A stretch of DNA of 64,000 nucleotides, from positions 309,771-373,770 of the forward strand of contig NZ_JAKWJR010000007.1 of NCBI RefSeq assembly GCF_022761125.1. Direction: 5' to 3'. The stretch comes from Nocardioides sp. SR21. Its GTDB lineage: Bacteria; Actinomycetota; Actinomycetes; Propionibacteriales; Nocardioidaceae. A model generated the notes under the pieces. The model was not told the DNA's origin and made no database searches. It saw only the letters and a program-made list of their open reading frames with translations. The translations under genes and the position numbers were made by a program. Below, in pieces: positions 8,887-17,909 of this stretch (position 1 is the first letter of the stretch; every line of letters starts with the position of its first letter).

Positions 8887-10737
8887 GTGTCTGTCGCCAT
8901 GCCGTCTCGCCGTTCCGTTCTCGCCGGCGGGGTCACCGGCGCCGCCGCCCTCGCGGCCGCCGGATTCACCGCGCCGTCGTACGGCGGCGAGTACAACCCG
9001 CGCAAGCCCGGCAACCGGGTGCGCCTCACCGTGCTCGGCACGACCGACCTGCACGGCAACGTCTACAACTGGGACTACTTCAAGAACGCGGAGTTCGACA
9101 ACAGCGCGCACGACGACATCGGGCTCGCCAAGGCGACCACCCTGATCAAGGCGATGCGCAAGCAGCGCAAGGGCGAGCCGATCCTGACGCTCGACGCGGG
9201 CGACACGATCCAGGGCACGCCGCTGGCGTACTACTACGCGAAGATCGACCCGATCACCGAGGGCGCGACCCACCCGATGGCGAACGCGATGAACCTCGTC
9301 GGGTACGACGCGGCCGCGCTCGGCAACCACGAGTTCAACTACGGCCTCGACACCCTGCGCACCTTCGAGGAGCAGCTGAACTTCCCGCTGCTCGGCGCCA
9401 ACGCCGTCGACCCGGCGACGAAGCGGCCGGCGTTCCGCCCGTACGTCATCAAGACCTTCCGCGTCGGCCGCGGCCGCACGCTGCGCGTCGGCGTGCTCGG
9501 GCTGACGAACCCGGGCATCGCGATCTGGGACAAGGCCAACGTCGAGGGGAAGATGGAGTTCCCCGGGCTGGTCGAGCAGGCGAAGAAGTTCGTGCCGGAG
9601 ATGAAGAAGCGCGGTTGCGACCTGGTGGTGATCTCGGCCCACTCGGGTGCCGACACGTCGTCGTCGTACGGCGACGCGCTGCCGTACCCGGAGAACGCCG
9701 CGTCGCTCGTCGCGCAGCAGGTGCCGCACGTCGACGCGATCCTCGTCGGCCACGCGCACAAGGAGATCGCCCAGCAGTTCGTGCGCAACGAGAAGACCGG
9801 GCAGCAGGTGCTGCTGTGCGAGCCGGCGTACTGGGGCATGCGGGTCGCGGCGATGGACCTGATCGTCCAGGAGACGTACACGAAGAAGGGGCGGCGTCAG
9901 TGGACGCTCGTCGCTGCGGGCTCGCAGGTGCTGAACTCCAACACCGTGGACGCCGACCCCGCCGTGGTCGCGGCTGTGCAGGCGCAGCACGACACGGTGA
10001 TCGAGTACGTGAACTCCGTGATCGGCACGTCGGCCGCCGCCATGTCGGCCGCGCGGGCGGTCGTCGAGGACGTCCCGATCATCGACTTCGTGAACTTCGT
10101 GCAGGCCGACGCGGTGAAGGCCGGCCTGACCGGTGACGCGGCGACGCTCCCGGTGCTGTCGATCGCGGCGCCGTTCAACCGGGCCGCGTCCTTCCCGGCC
10201 GGCGAGGTCACCGTCCGCGACGTCGCGGGGCTGTACATCTACGACAACACGCTGCTCGGCGTGCAGGTGTCGGGCGCGGACGTGCGTGCGTACCTGGAGT
10301 ACTCCGCGCGGTACTTCAAGCAGGTGACCGGGACGGGTCCGTTCACGATGGCCCAGGTGACGAATGCCGTCACCCCGACCGCCCCCAACGGCACGCCGGA
10401 CTACAACTTCGACTCCGTCGCCGGCCTCGATGCCCCGCTCACCTACGACATCGACGTCTCCCAGCCCGTCGGCTCGCGGATCGTCGGGCTGTCGTACGAC
10501 GGTGTCGCCGTCGCCGACGGCGACCAGTTCGTGATGGCGGTCAACAACTACCGCCAGTCCGGCGGCGGCGGCTTCCCGGCCGTCTCCACCGCGACCGTGG
10601 TCTACAACCGCCAGAACGAGATCCGCCAGCTCCTCATCGACTGGGTCACCGCCAACGGCACCATCGACCCGGCTGGGTTCGCCTCCGTCGACTGGCGGCT
10701 CGTCTCCGGCGGTGCCCCGATCACCGTCACCAGCTGA
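8887..10737 (+). CDS. Tat-exported bifunctional metallophosphatase/5'-nucleotidase
   Basis: A 616-residue secreted calcineurin-type phosphoesterase, UshA/CpdB-like. A twin-arginine signal (SRRSVLAGG, then an Ala-rich core) lies at residues 6-31. The catalytic domain shows TTDLHGNV, LDAGDTIQGT, LGNHEFNYG, VISAHSG and LVGHAHKE, the full set of metal and phosphate ligands. The 5'-nucleotidase C-terminal domain follows from about residue 380. The GTG at 8887 is preferred because GGGAGG lies 6 bp upstream; an internal ATG at 8899 is possible. It likely dephosphorylates external nucleotides or 2',3'-cyclic nucleotides for phosphate scavenging. The stop lies 14 bp before a nested palindrome. Confidence 0.93.
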   Translation: MSVAMPSRRSVLAGGVTGAAALAAAGFTAPSYGGEYNPRKPGNRVRLTVLGTTDLHGNVYNWDYFKNAEFDNSAHDDIGLAKATTLIKAMRKQRKGEPILTLDAGDTIQGTPLAYYYAKIDPITEGATHPMANAMNLVGYDAAALGNHEFNYGLDTLRTFEEQLNFPLLGANAVDPATKRPAFRPYVIKTFRVGRGRTLRVGVLGLTNPGIAIWDKANVEGKMEFPGLVEQAKKFVPEMKKRGCDLVVISAHSGADTSSSYGDALPYPENAASLVAQQVPHVDAILVGHAHKEIAQQFVRNEKTGQQVLLCEPAYWGMRVAAMDLIVQETYTKKGRRQWTLVAAGSQVLNSNTVDADPAVVAAVQAQHDTVIEYVNSVIGTSAAAMSAARAVVEDVPIIDFVNFVQADAVKAGLTGDAATLPVLSIAAPFNRAASFPAGEVTVRDVAGLYIYDNTLLGVQVSGADVRAYLEYSARYFKQVTGTGPFTMAQVTNAVTPTAPNGTPDYNFDSVAGLDAPLTYDIDVSQPVGSRIVGLSYDGVAVADGDQFVMAVNNYRQSGGGGFPAVSTATVVYNRQNEIRQLLIDWVTANGTIDPAGFASVDWRLVSGGAPITVTS

Positions 10738-10751
10738 CGCGGCTCCGCCCT

Positions 10752-10823
10752 TGTAACGCGGGGTTACGACCTCTAGGAACCCCGGAATTTCGGGGCCACC
10801 AGAGGGTCTAACCCCGCGTTACA
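10752..10823. repeat. Nested palindrome, left copy flanking the DUF559 gene
   Basis: A 72-bp element. The outer arms TGTAACGCGGGGTTA (10752-10766) and TAACCCCGCGTTACA (10809-10823) are exact reverse complements. The centre holds a second palindrome, CCCCGGAATTTCGGGG. A copy of the same length, outer arms and plan lies at 11905-11976, beyond the DUF559 gene. It could act as a bidirectional terminator, but two matched copies enclosing one gene suggest element ends. Confidence 0.85.
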
Positions 10824-10888
10824 GCCGCTCTCTCCACAGGCGATGAACTCGCCAGAGTCATGCTCGGCCGGCCGGGAATGGTCGCGGC

Positions 10889-11893
10889 ATGCCGAGATTC
10901 GCCCACTACTTCGCCGAGCAGCACGGCCTGATCCTTCGACGTCAGGCGCTGGCAGCCGGGGCCACGGCCAAGGAGGTCGGGGAGCTTCTTCGTCACGGCG
11001 ACTGGGTAGCGGTGCGGCATGGTGCGTACACGACCGCCACCCACTGGTCCGTGCTCGACCCGTACGTCGGCCGCCCGCGGCTCGAGGTCTGGGCGGCGGT
11101 CTTGAGGATGCGGACGCCACAGCTGATCAGTCACGACTCCGCGGCGTACCTGCACGGCCTGGACATCCTCGAGGCCCGGCCGCGGCTGGTGCACGTCACC
11201 AGGTTCGGCGTGCTGGGCGGTCGGACGCGGCACGGCGTCAAGCATCACAAGGCGCCGTTCGCGGACGAGCAGATCGTGTTCGTCGACGGTCAGCCGCTCC
11301 TCGACATCCCGCGCACGGTCGCGGACATCGCCCGCGAGCACGGATCGCGCCACGGGATCGTGGCGGCGGGTTCCGCGCTCCGGATGGGCGTGTCGAAGGG
11401 GGCGCTCTGGGCGGCGGTGGCTCCCATGCGCAACTGGCCGTACGTGACCAAGTCGCGGGAGTCCATCGAGCTCGCCGACCGCCGCTGCGAGAACCCGGGG
11501 GAGGACCTGACGAAGCTGATGCTCGAGGAGATCGCGCTGGGCGTCGTGCATCCCCAGTTCGGCCTGCGCGATCGCGGGCGGACGGCGTGGGTCGACTTCC
11601 GGGTCGGTCGCCACCTGATCGAGTTCGACGGCTGGCACAAGTACCAGCGTCAGGAGGAAGGCGGGTACGCCGAACTGTCGCCCGCCGACATCGTCTGGCG
11701 CGAGAAGAGGCGCCAGGACTGGCTCTGCGGCTTCAAGCTCGGCATGTCGCGCCTCGTCTGGGCCGACCTGCAGCCGGACACCTGGGAAGCGACGAAGCGT
11801 CGGTTGCTGCGGGAGATCGCCGACACCAACGCTCGGTTCGGCACGTCGATCGAGGACCTCGCGCCGTACGTCATCCGGCGTCGTCGCCGCTGA
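10889..11893 (+). CDS. AbiEi-like N-terminal domain / DUF559 nuclease-fold protein
   Basis: A 334-residue protein of the actinobacterial class with an N-terminal winged-helix related to type IV antitoxin AbiEi (LILRRQALAAGATAKEVGELLRHG, then VAVRHGAYTT) and a C-terminal DUF559/Vsr-like endonuclease fold. In the latter, Asp236 (WVDFRV), Glu245 and Asp247 (LIEFDG), Lys251 and the later REKRRQDWL helix line up with the metal-binding core of PD-(D/E)XK enzymes. No AbiEii-type toxin is adjacent, so a toxin-antitoxin role is not supported. The gene stands alone between two matched 72-bp nested palindromes, 1,225 bp end to end, and fits tightly between unrelated genes. A small mobile cassette is possible. 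Activity is inferred only. Confidence 0.75.
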   Translation: MPRFAHYFAEQHGLILRRQALAAGATAKEVGELLRHGDWVAVRHGAYTTATHWSVLDPYVGRPRLEVWAAVLRMRTPQLISHDSAAYLHGLDILEARPRLVHVTRFGVLGGRTRHGVKHHKAPFADEQIVFVDGQPLLDIPRTVADIAREHGSRHGIVAAGSALRMGVSKGALWAAVAPMRNWPYVTKSRESIELADRRCENPGEDLTKLMLEEIALGVVHPQFGLRDRGRTAWVDFRVGRHLIEFDGWHKYQRQEEGGYAELSPADIVWREKRRQDWLCGFKLGMSRLVWADLQPDTWEATKRRLLREIADTNARFGTSIEDLAPYVIRRRRR

Positions 11894-11904
11894 CTCCCGA
11901 GACA

Positions 11905-11976
11905 TGTAACGCGGGGTTATGGCCACCAGGCACCCCGAAATTTCGGGGTCACTAGAGGTGCTAACCCCGCGTTACA
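11905..11976. repeat. Nested palindrome, right copy flanking the DUF559 gene
   Basis: A 72-bp element with the same 15-bp outer arms as the left copy (11905-11919 and 11962-11976) and a perfect inner palindrome CCCCGAAATTTCGGGG. The internal word CTAGAGGT is inverted relative to the left copy's ACCTCTAG, as in terminal inverted repeats, while CCACCAG is direct. It ends 5 bp before the stop of the convergent enoyl-CoA hydratase gene. Confidence 0.85.
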
Positions 11977-11981
11977 AGCGG

Positions 11982-12755
11982 TCAGTCGCCGCGGAACTCT
12001 GGCTTCCGGCCGCCGAGGAACGCCGCGACCCCCTCGGTGAAGTCGGCGGTGGTGAAGAGGGCGCGCTGGCCGGAGTGCTCGCGGTCGAGCGCGGCCTCGA
12101 GGTCGCCGAGGGTGGCGGCGTTGATCGCCTTCTTGATGCCGGTCTGGGCGATCGCGGGACCGGCGGCCAGGCGCCGAGCGAGCCGGGTCACGAGGTCAGG
12201 GAACGACGCGTCGGGAGCCACGTGCGTGATCAGCCCGCAGTCGAGCGCCTCCTGGGCCGACAGCGGTTCGGCGAGCAGGGCCATCCGCATCGCGCGGGTC
12301 CGGCCGATCGAGGCGGCGACGGTCAAGGATGCGCCGCCGTCGGTCATCAGGCCGACCTTCGAGAAGGGCAGCAGGAACGACGCCGACTCCGCGGCGACGA
12401 TGATGTCGGCGGCCAGCGCGGCCGAGCAGGCGACGCCGGCGGCGATGCCGTTCACGGCGGCGAGCACCGGCTTCGGGCAGCCGACGACCGCGCGGATCAC
12501 GCGGTTCGCGCCGTCCATGGTCTCGATCGGGTACTGCGGCGCGAGCTGCAGGGTCTCCATGTCCGCGCCGGCGCTGAACCCGGCGCCGGTGCCGGTGATC
12601 ACGACGACGCGCACGTCTTCACGGACGGCCGAGCCCTCGAGCGAGGACGCCAGCGTCGTCATCATCTCGCCGGACACGGCGTTGAGGATCTCCGGCCGGT
12701 TGAACGTCAGCCAGAGCACGGACTCCCGGAACTCGACGGTGAGGTGCTCAGACAA
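11982..12755 (-). CDS. Enoyl-CoA hydratase/isomerase family protein
   Basis: A 257-residue crotonase-fold enzyme. LNRPEILNAVS near residue 18, the CoA-oxyanion segment GFSAGADMETL, and the second oxyanion region NGIAAGVACSAALAADIIVAAE-A-F are all present. Members hydrate or isomerise enoyl-CoA esters in beta-oxidation or related routes. The proposed start is a TTG at 12753-12755 that overlaps the pncA stop by 8 bp; no ATG or GTG fits the conserved beginning. It is the last gene of a pncB-pncA-hydratase run. A role tied to nicotinate metabolism is not evident, so cotranscription may be fortuitous. Confidence 0.88.
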   Translation of the reverse strand: MSEHLTVEFRESVLWLTFNRPEILNAVSGEMMTTLASSLEGSAVREDVRVVVITGTGAGFSAGADMETLQLAPQYPIETMDGANRVIRAVVGCPKPVLAAVNGIAAGVACSAALAADIIVAAESASFLLPFSKVGLMTDGGASLTVAASIGRTRAMRMALLAEPLSAQEALDCGLITHVAPDASFPDLVTRLARRLAAGPAIAQTGIKKAINAATLGDLEAALDREHSGQRALFTTADFTEGVAAFLGGRKPEFRGD

Positions 12756-13323
12756 CGGTGACCCCGGCCGTGAGCAGCTCGGCGATCGCGGCCTCCGACG
12801 TCTCGGGCGCGACGCCCGCGCACAGGTCGAGCAGCACGCGCGTCGAGAAGCCCGCCGCGACCGCGTCGAGCGCCGTGGCCCGCACGCAGTAGTCGGTGGC
12901 GATCCCGCAGACGTCGACCGCGGTGACCTCGTGCGCGCGCAGCCAGTCCGCGAGCAGCACCTCGCCGGTAGCGCGCCCCTGGAACCCGGAGTACGCCGGC
13001 TCGTGCTCGCCCTTGAGGAAGATCGCGTCGAACGGCTGCGGGTCGAGGTTGGGGTGGAACGCCTCGCCGTCCGTGCCGACGCGGCAGTGGATCGGCCACG
13101 ACTCCTTGAAGTCCGGCTCACGCGACCAGTGCCCGCCGGGGTCGATGTGGTGGTCCTTGGTCGCGACGACATGGTCGTACGCCGGAGCGTCCGGTTCGCC
13201 GGACGACCAGTGGTGGAGGACGGCACCGATGTCGGCGGCCACCCTCGCCCCGCCCGCGACGGGCAGGGAGCCGCCCTCGCAGAAGTCGTTCTGGACGTCG
13301 GTCACGATCAGCGCCCGCTTCAT
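12748..13323 (-). CDS. pncA: Nicotinamidase
   Basis: A 191-residue isochorismatase-fold hydrolase that deamidates nicotinamide to nicotinate for NAD salvage. The catalytic triad is visible: Asp9 in IVTDVQNDF, Lys in FLKGEHEP, and the nucleophilic Cys in GIATDYCVRAT. Metal ligands are likely the Asp and His pair of the DHHIDPGGHW segment. I chose the ATG at 13321-13323 (MKRALIVTDV) over one seven codons upstream. The gene begins 17 bp after the pncB stop, so the two steps from nicotinamide to nicotinate mononucleotide are encoded together. Confidence 0.93.
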   Translation of the reverse strand: MKRALIVTDVQNDFCEGGSLPVAGGARVAADIGAVLHHWSSGEPDAPAYDHVVATKDHHIDPGGHWSREPDFKESWPIHCRVGTDGEAFHPNLDPQPFDAIFLKGEHEPAYSGFQGRATGEVLLADWLRAHEVTAVDVCGIATDYCVRATALDAVAAGFSTRVLLDLCAGVAPETSEAAIAELLTAGVTVV

Positions 13324-13340
13324 TCCCCGGAGGCTACCCG

Positions 13341-14624
13341 TCACTCGTGGACGGTCGGGATCACCGGCTCACCGCGCGACATCTGCTGGATCGCCACCGG
13401 CAGCTCGCTGCGCGACGTGAGGTGCCGCGATCGCGCGGCCTCCAGCGACTCGCGCCCGACCACCTCCCCGTCGCGGACCAGCGGCACCAGCAGCGCCCGG
13501 TCGTCGCCGTCGTCGTCGGGCCGGTGCCCGATCCCGATCACCTCGGCCTCGGCGACTCCGGCCGAGGTCAGCCGCCGCAGGGCGTACTTCCGTCCGCCGA
13601 CCGACGCCTTGTCCACGCTGCGCTTCGCGACCGACACCATCTCGCCCGCGTCGGACGCCCGCGCGACCAGCTTGTAGACGAAGCCACACGTGGGGTGCCC
13701 GCTGCCGGTGACCAGCTCGGTGCCGACGCCGTACCCGTCGACGGGCGCCGCCGCGAGCGCCGCGATCGCGTACTCGTCGAGGTCGCTGGTGACGATGATC
13801 CGCGTCTTCGTCGCACCGAGGCCGTCCAGCTGCACGCGCACCTCGGCCGCCAGTACCGCCAGGTCGCCGGAGTCGAGCCGCACCGCGCCGAGATCCGGCC
13901 CCGCGACCTCGACCGCCTGCTGCACGGCCTCGCGCACGTCGTACGTGTCCACGAGCAGCGTGGTCGCGGACCCCAGCGACGCGACCTGCGCGCGGAACGC
14001 GTCGGCCTCGGTGTCGTGCAGCAACGTGAAGCTGTGCGCGCTGGTGCCGGTGGTGGGGACGCTGTACCGCTGCCGCGCCGCGAGGTTCGAGCTCGCCGCG
14101 AAGCCCGCGACGTACGCCGCCCGCGCGGAGGCGACCGCCGCGTCCTCGTGGGTGCGGCGCGAGCCCATCTCGATGCACGGCCGGTCGCCGGCGGCGAGCG
14201 TCATCCGCGACGCCGCCGACGCGACCGCGGAGTCGTGGTTGTAGATCGACAGCAGCAACGTCTCGAGCAGCACCGCCTCGGCGAACGTCGACTCGACGAT
14301 CAGCAGCGGCGAGTAGGGGAAGTACGTCTCGCCCTCGGCGTAGCCCCACACGTCCCCGGAGAAGCGGTACGACGCCAGCCACTCGAGCGTCGGCGTGTCG
14401 ACGACGTCCTCCAGGACGGTCAGCACCTCGTCGTCGAACCGGAACGACTCGATCGCGTCGAGCGCGCGTCCGACGCCCGCGACCACGCCGTACCGGCGCC
14501 CCTCCGGGAGCCGCCGCGGGAAGAGCTCGAAGACCGAGCGACGGTGCGCCGCGCCGGACCTCAGCGCGGCCTGGAGCATGGTCAGCTCGTAGTGGTCGGT
14601 GAGGAGGGCTGTTGACGGGGACAC
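13341..14624 (-). CDS. pncB: Nicotinate phosphoribosyltransferase
   Basis: A 427-residue enzyme that joins nicotinate and PRPP in the Preiss-Handler route to NAD. Family signatures include [13 protein letters not shown] at the N-terminus, [24 protein letters not shown] with the expected basic residues, GTSAHSF, and VRLDSGDL, then the phosphate-binding GVGTELVTG. The GTG at 14622-14624 gives a normal length; a CACACT hexamer 7 bp upstream suggests leaderless expression. It is divergent from clpS across 27 bp, as pncB and clpS are neighbours in mycobacteria. Confidence 0.94.
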   Translation of the reverse strand: MSPSTALLTDHYELTMLQAALRSGAAHRRSVFELFPRRLPEGRRYGVVAGVGRALDAIESFRFDDEVLTVLEDVVDTPTLEWLASYRFSGDVWGYAEGETYFPYSPLLIVESTFAEAVLLETLLLSIYNHDSAVASAASRMTLAAGDRPCIEMGSRRTHEDAAVASARAAYVAGFAASSNLAARQRYSVPTTGTSAHSFTLLHDTEADAFRAQVASLGSATTLLVDTYDVREAVQQAVEVAGPDLGAVRLDSGDLAVLAAEVRVQLDGLGATKTRIIVTSDLDEYAIAALAAAPVDGYGVGTELVTGSGHPTCGFVYKLVARASDAGEMVSVAKRSVDKASVGGRKYALRRLTSAGVAEAEVIGIGHRPDDDGDDRALLVPLVRDGEVVGRESLEAARSRHLTSRSELPVAIQQMSRGEPVIPTVHE

Positions 14625-14651
14625 GGACGTCAGTGTGCCAACATTGAGGGC

Positions 14652-14942
14652 GTGTCCGCCCCCGTCGAGATCGAGCCCGACCTCACTCCCGACGAGATCA
14701 CCCTGACCGCCAAGCCGTGGGTGACGATCGTGTGGAACGACCCCGTGAACCTGATGTCCTACGTCACCTACGTCTTCCAGAAGTACTTCGGCTACTCGAA
14801 GAAGAAGGCGGAGAAGCTGATGATGGAGGTCCACGAGGACGGCAAGTCCGTGGTCAGCCACGGCACCCGCGAGGAGATGGAGCGCGACGTGCAGGCGATG
14901 CACGAGTACGGCCTCTGGGCCACGATGGACCGGCAGGAATGA
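14652..14942 (+). CDS. clpS: ATP-dependent Clp protease adaptor ClpS
   Basis: A 96-residue adaptor that binds N-degron substrates and delivers them to ClpAP/ClpCP. The substrate-pocket motif [15 protein letters not shown] and the [12 protein letters not shown] helix are intact, including the Asn-Asp pair that recognises the free alpha-amino group. The GTG at 14652 is the start. The DUF2017 gene follows 70 bp downstream, the standard actinobacterial pairing. Confidence 0.95.
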   Translation: MSAPVEIEPDLTPDEITLTAKPWVTIVWNDPVNLMSYVTYVFQKYFGYSKKKAEKLMMEVHEDGKSVVSHGTREEMERDVQAMHEYGLWATMDRQE

Positions 14943-15012
14943 ACACCCCACGACACTGCGGGCTTCCCCCGCTCCGCTCCTCCAGCCCACAGCTCCGCGG
15001 GGACCCCAACAG

Positions 15013-15597
15013 ATGAGCGGCTTCCAGCGGCACCGCCGGAGCAAGCTGATCATCGCGAACTTCACCGGCTTCGAGGCCGATCTGCTGCGCTCGCTGGCGT
15101 CCCAGCTCGTCGAGCTGCTGCGCAACGAGGCCGCCGTGCCGCGCGACGACGTCGACCCGCTCGAGGCGATGCTGGACTTCTCGGGTCCGACCCAGGAGCC
15201 CGAGGACCCGGTGCTCGCCCGGCTGTTCCCGACGGCGTACCCGAGCGACGAGGAGGCGGCGGCCGAGTTCCGCCGGTTCACCGAGGGAGGCCTGCGCGAC
15301 GGCAAGGCGAACGCCGCGATCGCGATCATCGACGGTCTCGAGGAGGCCGGGCTGCCGCCCGAGCTCACCGAGGACGGGCTGATGATCGACGTCGAGCTCG
15401 ACGCCGCGAGCGCGGAGACCTGGATGCGGTCGTTCACCGACCTGCGGCTGGCGCTCGCGACCCGGCTCGGGGTCGAGGAGGGCGACGAGGAGTACTGGCA
15501 CTCGCTGCCCGACGACGACCCGACCGCGCAGGCGCACGACATCTACGAATGGGTCGGCTACCTGCAGGAGACCCTGGTCCAGGCGTTGATGGACTGA
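15013..15597 (+). CDS. DUF2017 protein, conserved partner of ClpS
   Basis: A 194-residue acidic protein. The N-terminal LRSLASQLVELL helix, the VLARLFPTAYPSDEEAAAEFRRFTE segment near residues 70-95 and the WMRSFTDLRLALATRLG helix are typical of DUF2017. In actinobacteria this gene routinely follows clpS, which suggests a role in regulated proteolysis, but no function is established. The 70 bp between it and clpS hold a CCCCGC/GCGGGG hairpin, so expression may be partly uncoupled. The stop overlaps the next start by 1 bp (TGATG). Confidence 0.88.
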   Translation: MSGFQRHRRSKLIIANFTGFEADLLRSLASQLVELLRNEAAVPRDDVDPLEAMLDFSGPTQEPEDPVLARLFPTAYPSDEEAAAEFRRFTEGGLRDGKANAAIAIIDGLEEAGLPPELTEDGLMIDVELDAASAETWMRSFTDLRLALATRLGVEEGDEEYWHSLPDDDPTAQAHDIYEWVGYLQETLVQALMD

Positions 15598-16064
15598 TGC
15601 CGATCCCGCCGTTCGTCGTCGCCCTGCGCGAGCTGGTCGGCACCCACGAGCTGTGGCTGCCCGCCGTCACCGCGGTGGTCCAGAAGGACGACCAGATCCT
15701 GCTCACCCTGCGCTCCGACAACGGCGAGTGGGCGCCGGTCACCGGGATCCTCGACCCCGGTGAGGAGCCGGCCGTCGGCGCCGCCCGCGAGGCGCTCGAG
15801 GAGACCGGCGTGGTCGTCTCCGTCGACCGGCTGGCGTCGGTGAGCTCGAGCCCCCAGGTCGTGCACGCCAACGGCGACCTCGGCGTCTACCTCGACCTCA
15901 CCTTCGCCTGCACCTGGGTCAGCGGCGAGGCGCGCGTCGCCGACGACGAGAACGTGGACGTCCGATGGTGGCCCGTCGACGCGTTGCCGCCGATGGCGGA
16001 CTGGCTGCGCGAGCGGATCGCCGACGTCCGTGCCGGTGAGACTGCGGCAAGGTTCCGCCGCTGA
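15597..16064 (+). CDS. Nudix hydrolase
   Basis: A 155-residue Nudix-fold pyrophosphohydrolase. The Nudix box reads GILDPGEEPAVGAAREALEETGV at about residues 49-71, with all catalytic glutamates. The preceding LRSDNGEWAPVTG is the usual lead-in. The ATG overlaps the DUF2017 stop, so the two are translationally coupled. The substrate (nucleotide sugar, NADH, damaged nucleotide) cannot be told from sequence. Confidence 0.92.
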   Translation: MPIPPFVVALRELVGTHELWLPAVTAVVQKDDQILLTLRSDNGEWAPVTGILDPGEEPAVGAAREALEETGVVVSVDRLASVSSSPQVVHANGDLGVYLDLTFACTWVSGEARVADDENVDVRWWPVDALPPMADWLRERIADVRAGETAARFRR

Positions 16065-16104
16065 ACTACCTCTGACGGAACGGTCTGTTGACAGATCGTC
16101 CCGC

Positions 16105-16120
16105 ACCGGAACGTTCCGGT
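16105..16120. promoter_or_regulatory. Perfect 16-bp palindrome upstream of marR, candidate operator
   Basis: ACCGGAACGTTCCGGT is exactly self-complementary. It lies 12 bp before the MarR start at 16133 and is followed by TACAGT (16121-16126), a plausible leaderless -10. A second palindrome, TCTGTTGACAGA, overlaps a TTGACA word at 16088-16093. Autorepression by the MarR protein is the simplest reading. Confidence 0.6.
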
Positions 16121-16132
16121 TACAGTCGAGGT

Positions 16133-16624
16133 ATGTCCCGCAACTCCGCGACGCCACCCCCGGTCGACCTCTCCTTCCTGCTCAACCAGGCCTCCTATGC
16201 CCTGGCCGCTCAGATGGGCGCCGCCCTCGACGACGTCGGTCTCACCGTGCGGGAGTACTGCGTGCTGTGGAAGGCCGACGAGGAGGAGCGCTCGCAGACC
16301 GTGATCGCCGAGCTCGCCGGCCTGGACAAGACGACGATGGTGGTCACCCTCGACGCCCTCGAGCGGACCGGGTACGCCGAGCGGCGGGTCTCCTCGACCG
16401 ACCGGCGGGCCCGGGTGGTGGCGGTGACGCCCGAGGGTCGGCGGTTGCTGCACCGGGCGCACGGCGTGGCGGGCGAGGTCGTCGACCGGGTGCTGCTCGA
16501 CCTCGACGAGATCCAGCGGACGGTGCTCGTCGAGGCGCTGGAGGCGTTGACCCGGGGCGTGCTCGCCACGCCGTCGCACACGGCGCCCCAGCGGCGGCGC
16601 CGCGTGCCGTCAGCTTCGGGATAA
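16133..16624 (+). CDS. MarR-family transcriptional regulator
   Basis: A 163-residue winged-helix protein. The recognition helix region (TVIAELAGLDKTTMVVTLDALERTGYAERR) and wing (SSTDRRARVVAVTPEGRRLL) are clear. The start at 16133 follows a perfect palindrome and a TACAGT box. It is followed after 47 bp by an MFS exporter on the same strand that has its own TACGGT promoter and an ATAGT/ACTAT inverted repeat. It is probably a drug- or phenolic-responsive repressor of that exporter. Confidence 0.9.
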   Translation: MSRNSATPPPVDLSFLLNQASYALAAQMGAALDDVGLTVREYCVLWKADEEERSQTVIAELAGLDKTTMVVTLDALERTGYAERRVSSTDRRARVVAVTPEGRRLLHRAHGVAGEVVDRVLLDLDEIQRTVLVEALEALTRGVLATPSHTAPQRRRRVPSASG

Positions 16625-16635
16625 AACGGAAAGGG

Positions 16636-16665
16636 ATAGTTTTGTACGGGACTATTTGATACGGT
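16636..16665 (+). promoter_or_regulatory. Leaderless promoter and inverted repeat of the MFS gene
   Basis: TACGGT at 16660-16665 lies 6 bp before the ATG at 16672, the spacing seen for leaderless actinobacterial promoters. Immediately upstream, ATAGT (16636-16640) and ACTAT (16651-16655) form an inverted repeat in an unusually AT-rich stretch. This is a possible second site for the upstream MarR. Confidence 0.45.
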
Positions 16666-16671
16666 CTCGTC

Positions 16672-17909
16672 ATGACCTCCCTCACTCGCTCCCGCTCGCG
16701 CGCCTCAGCGCTCCTCGCGCTGACCGCCACCCAGCTGATGGTGATCCTCGACGGCACGATCGTGAACGTCGCGCTACCGACGATCCGCGCCGACCTCGGG
16801 TTCTCCGACACCGGCCTCGCCTGGGTCGTGAACGCCTTCTTCATCGCCTTCGCCCTCCTGCTGCTGCCGGCGGGTCGGCTCGCCGACCTGATCGGTGCTC
16901 GCCGGGTCTTTCTCGCGGGCCTCGTGGTGTTCACCGCCGCGTCCGCCCTGTGCGGCCTCGCGCCCGACGCCGAGCTCCTGGTCGTCGCCCGGTTCCTGCA
17001 AGGTGTCGGCGGGGCGCTCGCGTCGGCCGTGGTGCTCGGGATGATCGCCGCGCTGTACGCCGACGACGAGCGCGGGCGGACCCGCGCCTTCGGGCTGCTG
17101 GCCTTCGTGGGCGCGGCCGGGGCCTCGCTCGGGGTGATCGCGGGAGGGGTGCTGGTCGAGCTGGTGTCCTGGCGTTGGGTGTTCCTGGTCAACGTCCCGA
17201 TCGGGCTGCTCGTCATCCCGGTCGCGCTGCGCCACCTCGATCCGGCGCGCGGGAGCGGTGCGCGCAGGTCCGGCCTGGTGCCGCTGGCGCTGTTCCGGGC
17301 CAAGCGCTTCGTGGTCGCCAACGTCGTGCTGTTCACGATGACCGTCGCCGGGTTCAGCTTCCAGTTCCTCAGTGCGCTCTACCTGCAGGACGTGCTGGGT
17401 CTCGGCCCGATGGCGACGGGACTCTCCTACCTCCCGGTCACCGTGGCCATCGCGGTCGCGTCGCTCGTGCTCAGCGGTCGACTGGCCGAGCGGTACGGCC
17501 CGGAGCGCGTGCTCCTGGGCGGGCTCATCCTGTTCGTCGGCGGTCTCCTGCTCCTGGCCCGTACGCCGGCCGAGGGAACGTTCTGGCTGGACGTCGCACC
17601 CGCGTTCGCGGTGATGGGCACCGGCTTCGGGCTGGCCATGCCCCAGGTCACCTCGATCGCCATGGGCGACGCGCCGCTCGAGCACGGTGGGGTGGCGTCC
17701 GGATTCGTGACCACCACGCAGCAGGTCGGCGGCGTGGTCGGGTTGGCGGTGGTGAGCATCGTCGCCGACGGGTCCGGTCTGGGTGTCGGGCTGCTGGTCG
17801 CCGCCGTGGTGCTCGCGGGCGGTACCACGCTCGCCGCCACCCGGCTGCGCACCGGTCCGGGGTCCGGGCGGGTGACGGCCGGACCGGCCGCTGCCCCTAC
17901 GCTGGAACG

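Noticed and set aside
10889..11893. Complete type IV toxin-antitoxin system
   Set aside because: Only the AbiEi-like winged helix is present; no AbiEii nucleotidyltransferase toxin is adjacent, and the C-terminal part is a nuclease fold.
12037..13677. Long plus-strand frame over enoyl-CoA hydratase, pncA and pncB
   Set aside because: Shadow of three well-supported minus-strand genes; its translation has no recognisable motif.
16088..16126. TTGACA at 16088 as a -35 paired with TACAGT at 16121
   Set aside because: The spacer would be 27 bp, too long for a sigma-70-type promoter. The TTGACA word lies inside a small palindrome instead.
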